From Cyanobium sp. NS01 (GTDB lineage Bacteria; Cyanobacteriota; Cyanobacteriia; PCC-6307; Cyanobiaceae): DNA of 64,000 bases. This document shows positions 1 through 7,396 of the stretch, piece by piece. The position numbers and the translations under genes are program-made. The stretch spans positions 372,001 through 436,000 of the forward strand of contig NZ_CP047940.1 of the NCBI RefSeq assembly GCF_014280235.1. The letters run 5' to 3'. Within the stretch, counting starts at the first letter, position 1; the number at the start of each line of letters is the position of its first letter. Below the pieces are notes generated by a model. That model saw only the letters and a program-made list of their open reading frames with translations. It searched no databases and was not told the DNA's origin.

Positions 1-1
1 G

Positions 2-409
2 CAGGGGCTTCCCGTGGTGGTGAGCGGCGGCAGCAATCCCGAATTCGCTCAGTGGCTCTTCGAGGAGCGGCAGGGTCTGCAGCCCGGCCAGGTGAAGCTC
101 GACTACCGCGCCAACGACACCCTCACCAACTTCACCTCCCTGGTGGACGACCTGCGCCGGGCCCGCATCCGCCATGCCCTGCTGGTGACCAGCCAGGACC
201 ACATGGATCGCGCTCTGCTCGTGGGCCGCATCGTGGCCGGCAGCAGGGGCATCCACCTCACGCCTGAACCGGTGGACTGCGCCGACCTCTGCAGCCCCGA
301 GAGCCGCCAGAAGATCTGGGGTGATGGCCTGCGGGCGGCGCTGTGGGTGATCAGCGGCCGCGATCTCAGGAGCTGGGCGGCAGAGCGGCTGAGTCTGGAG
401 CTCCGCTGA
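2..409 (+). CDS. YdcF/SanA-like DUF218 family protein, C-terminal part (5' end outside window)
   Basis: The reading frame is open from base 2, so the gene begins before the window and only about 135 C-terminal residues are seen. The pattern VVSGGSNPEFAQ, then a conserved TLTNF segment, then ALLVTSQDHMDRA matches the fold of the DUF218 (YdcF/SanA/ElyC) family, small Rossmann-like proteins often tied to the cell envelope. No enzyme activity is established for this branch. The 3' end overlaps the convergent plsC gene by 44 bp. The family call is fairly secure; the exact role is unknown. Confidence 0.7.
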   Translation, partial: QGLPVVVSGGSNPEFAQWLFEERQGLQPGQVKLDYRANDTLTNFTSLVDDLRRARIRHALLVTSQDHMDRALLVGRIVAGSRGIHLTPEPVDCADLCSPESRQKIWGDGLRAALWVISGRDLRSWAAERLSLELR

Positions 410-1142
410 GGCGGTTCCGGCCGATCAGCCCCTGGTCGAGCAGGGCATTGATCTGCTCCTGGCAGGCGCGGGTGGCGGCGTCCAGATCGGGCCGACGGCG
501 GGAGCCGGGCGGGGGAATCGGCGTGCCGATGCGGATGTGGATCGGCACCAGCCGGATGCCGGAGCCGCCAGGGCCCAGGGCCCGGTGGCTGTTGAGGATC
601 GCCACCGGCAGCAGGGCTGCGCCGCTGCGGGCGGCCAGCAGGGCAGCCCCCGCCAGGGGGGTGTTGACCCGGCCGTCGCTCTGGCGGGTGCCATCGAGAA
701 ACACGCCGGTGGCCCAGCCCTCCTCTAGGCGGTCGGTGGCGGTGCGGATCGCCTCGCGGTCGCTGGCGCCCCGGGCCACGGGATAGGCCCCGCAGGCCCG
801 GATGATCGCCCCCAGCAGTGGCACCTGGAACAGCTCGGCCTTGGCCATGAAGGCCACGGGCCGGCCCAGGGCATGGCCCAGCAGGGGCGGATCGAGGTGG
901 GAGCCGTGGTTGGCCACCACCACCAGAGCCCCCTCGTTGGGCACATGGCCGTTGCCCGCGGTGCGCCCCCGGAACAGCAGGCGGTAGATCGGAAACACCA
1001 GCAGATAGCTGATCAGCCGATACACCAGGCTGGGTCTGGGGGTGCGGATCAGGGCCGGTGGTTCGCTGCGCTTGCGGCGTCGCAGCACCCGCTTCACGGC
1101 GTTGACCGACCGGCTGCCCGGGCGCAGTCCGGAGCGGCTCAC
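366..1142 (-). CDS. plsC: 1-acyl-sn-glycerol-3-phosphate acyltransferase
   Basis: Transfers an acyl group to lysophosphatidic acid to make phosphatidic acid at the inner membrane. The HX4D catalytic motif is visible as NHGSHLD (residues 79-85), followed by the substrate-binding block at about 148-152, here FLDGT where most relatives have F-x-EGT. A hydrophobic stretch lies at residues 38-57. Length (258 aa) is normal for the family. The GTG start overlaps the fabD stop (GTGA), so it is the last gene of the unit rpaB-plsX-fabH-fabD-plsC and is probably translationally coupled to fabD. Confidence 0.88.
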   Translation of the reverse strand: MSRSGLRPGSRSVNAVKRVLRRRKRSEPPALIRTPRPSLVYRLISYLLVFPIYRLLFRGRTAGNGHVPNEGALVVVANHGSHLDPPLLGHALGRPVAFMAKAELFQVPLLGAIIRACGAYPVARGASDREAIRTATDRLEEGWATGVFLDGTRQSDGRVNTPLAGAALLAARSGAALLPVAILNSHRALGPGGSGIRLVPIHIRIGTPIPPPGSRRRPDLDAATRACQEQINALLDQGLIGRNRLSGAPDSAALPPSS

Positions 1143-2029
1143 AGACCCAGGTCGGCAGTGCCGGCGATCTGGGCGGTGCTGATGCCGGGGCAGCTGCGCT
1201 TCAGCAGGCCACTGAGCACCGCCCCTGGGCCGATCTCCACGGCCGTGGTGATGCCGGCCGCCTCACACTGGGCCATGGTCTCGCGCCAGCGCACGCCCGT
1301 GGTCATCTGCTGCCCCAGCCTGGCTTTGAGCGCTTCAGCGCGGGTTTCAGGGGTGGGGTCCGTGTTGCTGAGCACGGGCACGCTGGCATCGGCGAAGGGC
1401 ACGTTCTCGAGCTGGCGGGCAAAGGCCTCGGCGGCCTCCGCCATGAACGGTGAGTGGAAGGCTCCGCTCACCGCCAGGGGCACGGCGCGCCGGCAGTGCA
1501 GCGCCTCGCTCACCTGCGCCACGGCCTCGGGCGTTCCCGAGAGCACCACCTGGGCGCTGCTGTTGTCGTTGGCGATCACCACCTCCGGGTTGGCGGCCAC
1601 CAGCTCCTCCAGCAGCGCGCGCTCGAATCCCATCACCGCCGTCATGGCCCCACCGCCGCCTGCGGCCATCAGGCTGCTGCGGCTGCGCATCAGCTCCAGG
1701 CCGGTGGTCACGTCGAACACCCCGGCGGCGTAGAGCGCCACCAGCTCACCGAGGCTGTGCCCTGCCACCAGATCGGCCTGCCGGCCCTGGGCCCGCAGGC
1801 CATCCACCAGCAGGCTCTCCACAACGAACAGGGCCGGCTGGGTGTTGCGCGTGTCGTTGAGGTCGCAGAGCTCGCCCTCGGCCTCACCGGCGCAGATGGC
1901 CAGCAGGTCGCGGCCGAGCAGCGCCGAGGCCTGGTCGAAACGCTGCCGCGCCCCGGGCAGCTCCAGCAGGCCTGCGGCCATGCCCAGCTTCTGCGAACCC
2001 TGGCCGGGAAACACCCAGGCAATTCCCAT
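1139..2029 (-). CDS. fabD: malonyl-CoA:ACP transacylase
   Basis: Loads malonyl groups onto acyl carrier protein for fatty-acid elongation. The oxyanion motif GQGSQ is at residues 9-13, the nucleophile elbow GHSLGE puts the catalytic Ser at residue 92, and the catalytic His lies in GAFHSPF near 192. I chose the ATG at 2029, which has an AGGGG Shine-Dalgarno at good spacing; a GTG six codons upstream (2047) is also open. It sits 54 bp after fabH and overlaps plsC by 4 bp, in a typical cyanobacterial fab cluster. Confidence 0.93.
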   Translation of the reverse strand: MGIAWVFPGQGSQKLGMAAGLLELPGARQRFDQASALLGRDLLAICAGEAEGELCDLNDTRNTQPALFVVESLLVDGLRAQGRQADLVAGHSLGELVALYAAGVFDVTTGLELMRSRSSLMAAGGGGAMTAVMGFERALLEELVAANPEVVIANDNSSAQVVLSGTPEAVAQVSEALHCRRAVPLAVSGAFHSPFMAEAAEAFARQLENVPFADASVPVLSNTDPTPETRAEALKARLGQQMTTGVRWRETMAQCEAAGITTAVEIGPGAVLSGLLKRSCPGISTAQIAGTADLGL

Positions 2030-2083
2030 CCCGCTGCCCCTGATCACAACGCCAGAGGCTACGGCCAGACCCCACCCACAGCC

Positions 2084-3166
2084 TCAGGCCTCCGGGCTGG
2101 TGGCGGCCCGGGGACCAGACCAGCGCAGCAGGGCGGCTCCCCAGCTCAGGCCCGCTCCGAAGCCACTGCTGCCCAGCAGCTGGCCCGGTTGCACCCGGCC
2201 ATCGCGCACCGCTTCATCCAGCATCAGCGGGATGGTGGCGGCCGAGGTGTTGCCATAGGCGGCGAGATTGCTCAGCACCCGCTCCCGCGGCACGGCGAAG
2301 CGCTCCGCCACGGCATCGAGGATGCGCTGGTTGGCCTGGTGCAGCAGCAGCCAGTCCAGCTCGGCCGGCGCCGTACCCGTGCTCTCCAGCAGCTCGGCGA
2401 GGATCGCGGGCACTTCCCGCACGGCGAACTTGTAGACCTCCTGGCCGTTCATCCGGATGGCGGCGAACCCACCCCGCTGGCTGGTGAGCCCGTCCAGCAG
2501 GGGCTGTTGCTCGTCGGTCTGGGCCAGGGTGAGGCAGGCGTTGCGGGAGCCGTCGGAGCGCATCCGGAAGCCCAGCAGACCCGTGGCTTCAGGCGCACAG
2601 GCTTCCACAGCCACGGCGCCGGCGCCGTCGCCGAACAGCACGCAGGTGCCCCGATCGTCCCAGTCCACCCAGCGACTCAGCTGGTCGGCGCCGATCACCA
2701 GGGCCCGGCGCACGGACCCGGCGGCGATGTACTGCCCCGCGGTGATCAGGGCGAACAGAAAGCCGCTGCAGGCCGCCGTCAGATCGAAAGCCACCGCGTT
2801 CACCGCGCCCAGTTGCCCCTGCACCAGAGGGGCCGTGCCGAACAGGTCGTCGGGGCTGGAGGTGGCCAGCAGGATCAGATCGAGATCCTCAGCCCGCCAG
2901 CCGGCATGGGCCAGGGCGGCCGCGGCGGCCTGGGTCGCCAGGGCTGTGAGCGGCTCGCCTGGTCCCGCCACCCGGCGGGCTCCGATGCCGGTGCGGGAGC
3001 GGATCCAACCATCGCTGGTGTCGACGCGCCGGCTCAGATCCTCGTTGCTGACGCTGGCACTGGGAACCCCACTGCCGCAGCCCACCAGGGCCATGCCGGT
3101 GGCGGCCCTGCCCTGGGTTTCTGCCTGGGAGAGCGAAACGCCGAGAGCCAAGGGCGGGCGACCCAC
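2084..3166 (-). CDS. fabH: 3-oxoacyl-ACP synthase III (KASIII)
   Basis: Condenses acetyl-CoA with malonyl-ACP to start fatty-acid synthesis. Counted from the internal Met at 3094, the catalytic triad is complete: Cys109 in LTAACSG, His252 in LLHQANQ and Asn282 in AAYGNTS. That internal ATG (giving 336 aa, the normal size) is the more likely start; the frame extends 24 codons further to 3166, only 12 bp after plsX. It lies between plsX and fabD in one minus-strand unit. Confidence 0.93.
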   Translation of the reverse strand: MGRPPLALGVSLSQAETQGRAATGMALVGCGSGVPSASVSNEDLSRRVDTSDGWIRSRTGIGARRVAGPGEPLTALATQAAAAALAHAGWRAEDLDLILLATSSPDDLFGTAPLVQGQLGAVNAVAFDLTAACSGFLFALITAGQYIAAGSVRRALVIGADQLSRWVDWDDRGTCVLFGDGAGAVAVEACAPEATGLLGFRMRSDGSRNACLTLAQTDEQQPLLDGLTSQRGGFAAIRMNGQEVYKFAVREVPAILAELLESTGTAPAELDWLLLHQANQRILDAVAERFAVPRERVLSNLAAYGNTSAATIPLMLDEAVRDGRVQPGQLLGSSGFGAGLSWGAALLRWSGPRAATSPEA

Positions 3167-3178
3167 AAGTGGGCTCAG

Positions 3179-4489
3179 TCAACCACAGGCCACAGCGCCG
3201 CTTTCCTGGCTGAGGGCGTGCAGATTCTCCATCACGCCGTGGTTGGCGGCCGAGTGGGCCAGCCGCAGGGCACTCAGCACCGAGAGGGCCTTGCTGCTGC
3301 CATGGCCGATCACGCACACGCCGTCCACGCCGAGCAGCAGAGCGCCGCCGTGTTCGGCGTGGTCGAGGCGCTTCTTGATGCGGCGCAGGTTGTTGATCAG
3401 GAAGGCCGAGCCCACCTTGCCGCGGCGCCCTCGGGGCAGCTCCACCTTGATCACGTCCAGCAGCACGCTGCCGACGCTCTCCAGAAACTTGAGCAGCACG
3501 TTGCCGGTGAAGCCATCGCACACCACCACATCGAAGGCGCCGGAGAGAATGTCGCGGCCTTCGCAGTTGCCGGCAAAGCGGAAGCGGGGTTCGGAACTCA
3601 GCAGCCCGTGGCTGCGCAGACAGAGCTCATTGCCCTTGCACGACTCCTCGCCGATGTTCACCAGGCCGATGCGCGGATGGGCCACCTGCAGCACGTCCCG
3701 GCTGTAGATGTTGCCGAGCAGGGCGAACTGCAGCAGCCACTCGGGTTTGCAGTCCATGTTGGCGCCCACATCCAGCACAAGCACCTGCTGCTCGGGGTCC
3801 TTGGTGGGGAACAGGGCACCGATGGCGGGCCTGTCGATGCCCTTGAGCCGGCCCAGCCGAAAGATCGCGGCGGCCATCACGGCGCCCGAGTTGCCGGCCG
3901 AGTACACCGCTGTGGCCTGGCCCTGCTTCACCAGGTCCATGGCCATGTTGATGCTGGCATCGCGCTTGCGGCGCACCACGGTGGCCTCCTCGTGCATGCC
4001 CACCGAAGGGCCACTGGGCACCAGCTCGATCAGCCCGGCGCTGATGGCCTCCTGGAGGCGGTCGTGCAGTCCGAGCTCGGCTGCAGCCGCGTGCAGCAGG
4101 GTGGTTTCGGCCACGAAGCGAACGCGCAGCGGCAGGCGCTCCACGGCCTGCAGGCAGCCCTCCAGGATCGGCCCCGGGGCGTGGTCGCCGCCCATGCCGT
4201 CCACGGCCACCCAGAGCCGGTCGGCGTCGTTGATGGGCACGTCCTCATCGGGCCCGCCCAGACCCCGTTGCAGGCGCCGCAGCGGGTCCACCACCAGCGG
4301 TTGCAGCACGGTGTTGGCGGCACTGCTGGCCACGCCGGCCACGCTGCCCGCCCCGGACACCGCCGTGCTGGCGGCGGTGCTGGCGGTGCCGACCAGGGAG
4401 GTCACAGCGGCATTGCGGCGATACCAGATCACCAGGCGGCGGATCGCCCGCCGCTGTTTGGTGCGCTTTTCAGGCTCCTTCGGAGGCAA
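3179..4489 (-). CDS. plsX: phosphate acyltransferase PlsX
   Basis: Makes acyl-phosphate from acyl-ACP, the acyl donor for the first step of phospholipid synthesis. The diagnostic motif VAVDGMGGDHAP begins near residue 94, and a later GNSGAVMAA block and a C-terminal GHGSS segment also match the family. The first 90 or so residues are an Arg-rich then Ala/Ser/Gly-rich extension absent from E. coli PlsX; similar extensions occur in marine picocyanobacteria. Its start overlaps the rpaB 3' end by 20 bp, so its expression is probably tied to rpaB. Confidence 0.92.
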   Translation of the reverse strand: MPPKEPEKRTKQRRAIRRLVIWYRRNAAVTSLVGTASTAASTAVSGAGSVAGVASSAANTVLQPLVVDPLRRLQRGLGGPDEDVPINDADRLWVAVDGMGGDHAPGPILEGCLQAVERLPLRVRFVAETTLLHAAAAELGLHDRLQEAISAGLIELVPSGPSVGMHEEATVVRRKRDASINMAMDLVKQGQATAVYSAGNSGAVMAAAIFRLGRLKGIDRPAIGALFPTKDPEQQVLVLDVGANMDCKPEWLLQFALLGNIYSRDVLQVAHPRIGLVNIGEESCKGNELCLRSHGLLSSEPRFRFAGNCEGRDILSGAFDVVVCDGFTGNVLLKFLESVGSVLLDVIKVELPRGRRGKVGSAFLINNLRRIKKRLDHAEHGGALLLGVDGVCVIGHGSSKALSVLSALRLAHSAANHGVMENLHALSQESGAVACG

Positions 4490-5228
4490 CGGGATCGACG
4501 ATGCGTTGGAACAGGTAGCCGGTGCCCCGCGCCGTGAGGATCAGCTCGGGGTTGGCCGGATCATCCTCCAGTTTGGAGCGCAGCCGGGAGATGTGGACAT
4601 CCACTACCCTGGTGTCCACGTGACGCTCAGGGGTGTAACCCCATACCTCCTTGAGAATCTCGCCGCGGCTGAAGGGCTCGCCGCTGCGGCTCACCAGCAG
4701 TTCCAGCAGGCTGAACTCCATGCCGGTGAGGCGGATCCGTTCATCGCCGCGGTACACCTGGCGCTTGTTGGTGTCGATGCGCAGGTCGCCCACGCCGATC
4801 ACCCCCGAGTTGGGGATGCCGGCCACCTGTTCCTTCTCCACCCGGCGCAGCACGCAGCGGATGCGGGCCTCCAGCTCCTTGGGGCTGAAGGGCTTCACCA
4901 CGTAGTCGTCGGCGCCCAGTTCCAGGCCTGTGATCCGGTCGGCCACGTCGCCGAGGGCGGTGAGCATCACGATCGGCACGTCGGATTCCTTGCGCAGCTC
5001 CTGGCACACCCCGTAGCCATCCAGCCGAGGCATCATCACGTCGAGCACCACCAGGTCGGGGGGCTGCTCCCGGAAGCGCTCAAGGGCCTCCAGCCCGTCG
5101 GCGGCGGTCACCACCTCGTAGCCGATCATCGACAGCCGGGTCTCAAGGATCCGGCGGATACTGGCCTCGTCATCGACGACCAGGATCGTCTCTTTCTCTC
5201 GAACTGGACTGGTGGGTGACGCCGTCAT
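4470..5228 (-). CDS. rpaB: OmpR-family response regulator RpaB (Ycf27)
   Basis: A master regulator of high-light and photosystem genes in cyanobacteria, partner of the histidine kinase NblS/Hik33 (established knowledge). The receiver domain (about residues 14-128) has the acidic pair DD19-20, phospho-acceptor Asp63 and Lys112 in VKPFSP. A winged-helix DNA-binding domain follows (about 140-245), with the conserved GYTPERHVDTR and ARGTGYLF. Sequence is very close to known RpaB. It is divergent from radA over a gap of about 100 bp, and its 3' end overlaps plsX. I found no convincing HLR1 (RpaB-binding) repeat in that gap. Confidence 0.93.
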   Translation of the reverse strand: MTASPTSPVREKETILVVDDEASIRRILETRLSMIGYEVVTAADGLEALERFREQPPDLVVLDVMMPRLDGYGVCQELRKESDVPIVMLTALGDVADRITGLELGADDYVVKPFSPKELEARIRCVLRRVEKEQVAGIPNSGVIGVGDLRIDTNKRQVYRGDERIRLTGMEFSLLELLVSRSGEPFSRGEILKEVWGYTPERHVDTRVVDVHISRLRSKLEDDPANPELILTARGTGYLFQRIVDPVASEGA

Positions 5229-5331
5229 CTCCTCCGTTCGGCCTGTACATCAGATCGCCCTACTGAAAAGGCCAGAGGGGCTCTTATTTCATGCAAAGCC
5301 ACCTTTCTTCATAGTCCCCGCCCGCCAGCCC

Positions 5332-6753
5332 TTGGCCAAGCCCCTCTCCATCTACGTCTGCAGCAGCTGTGGGGCCCAGTCGCGCCAGTTCTTCGGGCGC
5401 TGCAACGCCTGTGGCAGCTGGAACACCCTGGTGGAGCAGGCCGGCTCCAGCGACAACCGTCGCCTGAGGGCCACCCCCGCTGTCCCCGGGGCCGCCTCCG
5501 CGGTACGCCCGCGGCGGTCCCAGTCGATCCAGGCCGCCGGCGATCAGCCGCTGCAGCGGCTGGCCAGCGGCTATGGCGAGCTGGACCGGGTGCTGGGCGG
5601 CGGCCTGGTGCCGGGCTCCCTGGTGCTGCTGGGCGGGGATCCCGGCATCGGCAAGAGCACGCTGCTGCTGCAGAGCGCCCGCGCGATGGCCGAGCAGGCC
5701 TCAGTGCTCTACGTGAGCGCCGAGGAGTCGGCCCAGCAGGTGAAGCTGCGCTGGCGCCGCCTGGCGGTGCCAGCGCAGGCCGCTGAGGCCGATGTGCAGC
5801 TGCTCGCCGAGACCGATCTCGAACTGGTGCTGCAGGAGCTGGAGGCCCTGCGTCCTGCCGTGGCGATCATCGACAGCATCCAGGCCCTGCACGACGCCCA
5901 GCTCGCCAGTGCTCCGGGTTCGGTGGCCCAGGTGCGCGAGTGCGCCGCTGCCCTGGCCCGCATCGCCAAGCGCCAGGACACGGCCGTGCTGCTGGTGGGC
6001 CACGTGACCAAGGAGGGCATGCTGGCCGGCCCCAAGGTGCTCGAGCACCTGGTGGATGCGGTGCTCACCTTCGAGGGCGACCGCTTCGCCAGCCATCGGC
6101 TGCTGCGGGCCGTGAAGAACCGCTTCGGGGCCACCCACGAGCTCGGCGTGTTCGAGATGCGCGATCAGGGGCTGGCGGAGGTGAGCAATCCCAGTGAGCT
6201 GTTCCTGGGGGGGGCGGAGCCCAGCAGCGGCAGCGCCACGATCGTGGCCTGTGAGGGCACCAGGCCCCTGCTGGTGGAGCTGCAGGCGCTGGTGAGCGGC
6301 ACCAGCTACGCCAGCCCCCGCCGCAGCGCCACGGGCATCGCCGTGAACCGCCTGCACCAGATCCTGGCCGTGCTGGAGAAGCATCTGGGCCTGCCGCTGT
6401 CGCGCTTCGACTGCTACCTGGCCGTGGCCGGAGGGCTGGAGGTGGAGGAGCCCGCCGCGGATCTGGGCGTGGCGGCGGCGGTGGTGGCCAGCTACCGCGA
6501 TCTGGTGCTGCCGCCGGGCACGGTGCTGGTGGGCGAGCTGGGGCTGGGGGGGCAGCTGCGGACCGTGGGCCAGCTGGAGCTGCGGTTGCAGGAGGCGGAG
6601 CGGCTGGGGTTTGCCCGGGCCGTGGTGCCCCGGGCCAGCGGCCTGGCCGGATCGGCCCGGGTGGCGGGGCTGCAGGTGCTGGAGGCGGGCACCGTGGCGG
6701 AGGCTCTGGTGGCGGCCCTGGGGGTCAGCCTGGAGGAGGACGAGCCCGGTTGA
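5332..6753 (+). CDS. radA: DNA repair protein RadA (Sms)
   Basis: RecA-like ATPase that helps branch migration in recombinational repair. The zinc finger YVCSSCG...GRCNACGSW is at the very N-terminus, the Walker A GGDPGIGKST follows, then the RadA-specific KNRFG motif and a Lon-type C-terminal domain. The frame is open from ATG 5212, which would overlap rpaB, but known cyanobacterial proteins begin at about (M)AKP just before the zinc finger. The TTG at 5332 gives exactly that and 473 aa, so I prefer it. Confidence 0.92.
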   Translation: MAKPLSIYVCSSCGAQSRQFFGRCNACGSWNTLVEQAGSSDNRRLRATPAVPGAASAVRPRRSQSIQAAGDQPLQRLASGYGELDRVLGGGLVPGSLVLLGGDPGIGKSTLLLQSARAMAEQASVLYVSAEESAQQVKLRWRRLAVPAQAAEADVQLLAETDLELVLQELEALRPAVAIIDSIQALHDAQLASAPGSVAQVRECAAALARIAKRQDTAVLLVGHVTKEGMLAGPKVLEHLVDAVLTFEGDRFASHRLLRAVKNRFGATHELGVFEMRDQGLAEVSNPSELFLGGAEPSSGSATIVACEGTRPLLVELQALVSGTSYASPRRSATGIAVNRLHQILAVLEKHLGLPLSRFDCYLAVAGGLEVEEPAADLGVAAAVVASYRDLVLPPGTVLVGELGLGGQLRTVGQLELRLQEAERLGFARAVVPRASGLAGSARVAGLQVLEAGTVAEALVAALGVSLEEDEPG

Positions 6754-6781
6754 AAGCAGGGGCAGGCCCTCGCGGTGTACC

Positions 6782-7303
6782 TCAGAAGTAGACGTCCACG
6801 CTGCCGCGGCCGCTGGTTTTCAACCAGTTCTGAGCCTCGATGTAGTTGTTGGGGGCCATGCGGATCGCCTTGGCCCAGCACTCGGCGGCCAGGTCGTAGC
6901 AGCGGTCTGACTCATCCGCATCGCCCTTCTCCTCGGCGATCGAGCCCAGGTGGTGGTGGATCACCGCCATGTTGTTGAGCACCTGGGGCATCTTGCTGTT
7001 GAGGTCCAGCGCCTGGCCATAGAAGTCGAGCGCCTTCTGGTGCTCACCGTTGGAGGCGAACACGAGGGCCATGTTGTAGAGGATGAAGGCCTTGTCGTTG
7101 GGGTCGTCCTCCAGGATGAGGGCCTCCTCGTAGTTCTCGAGGGCCTCGGCGTACTCCCCATCGGCCTGGGCGCTCATGCCGTCGCGGTAGTACGCGAAGG
7201 CCTCCTTGGCGCGGCGGTTCGTGGGCAGCACCTTGAGGATCAGGTCGGCCATCACCGTGAAGCTCTTGTCGATGAAGTTGTCGTTGCGTTGGGAGCGGGG
7301 CAC
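6782..7303 (-). CDS. ycf3: photosystem I assembly protein Ycf3
   Basis: TPR protein needed to assemble the photosystem I core on the thylakoid. The 173-aa sequence begins [20 protein letters not shown], a block conserved from cyanobacteria to chloroplasts, and holds three TPR units (about residues 35-68, 72-105, 120-153). The C-terminal segment [12 protein letters not shown] also matches. It converges on radA with a 28-bp gap that contains no obvious terminator. Confidence 0.96.
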   Translation of the reverse strand: MPRSQRNDNFIDKSFTVMADLILKVLPTNRRAKEAFAYYRDGMSAQADGEYAEALENYEEALILEDDPNDKAFILYNMALVFASNGEHQKALDFYGQALDLNSKMPQVLNNMAVIHHHLGSIAEEKGDADESDRCYDLAAECWAKAIRMAPNNYIEAQNWLKTSGRGSVDVYF

Positions 7304-7396
7304 CGGCGGGTCAGCGAGCTTCGAGTGGCTCCATCCTGGCCGATCTGGCGGCGGCGGATCGGCCAGGCCCGATCGTGCGGCCTAGCCTGATCCCAG

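Noticed and set aside
1454-4537. Very long plus-strand open frame of about 1,000 codons, opposite fabD, fabH and plsX
   Set aside because: It is antisense to three genes with intact catalytic motifs; its product is His/Gln/Gly/Ala-rich with no fold, a known artefact of high-GC DNA.
5229-5331. HLR1 box in the rpaB/radA gap
   Set aside because: TGTACATCAG is the only loosely similar string; the paired (G/T)TTACA(T/A)(T/A) repeats are not present.
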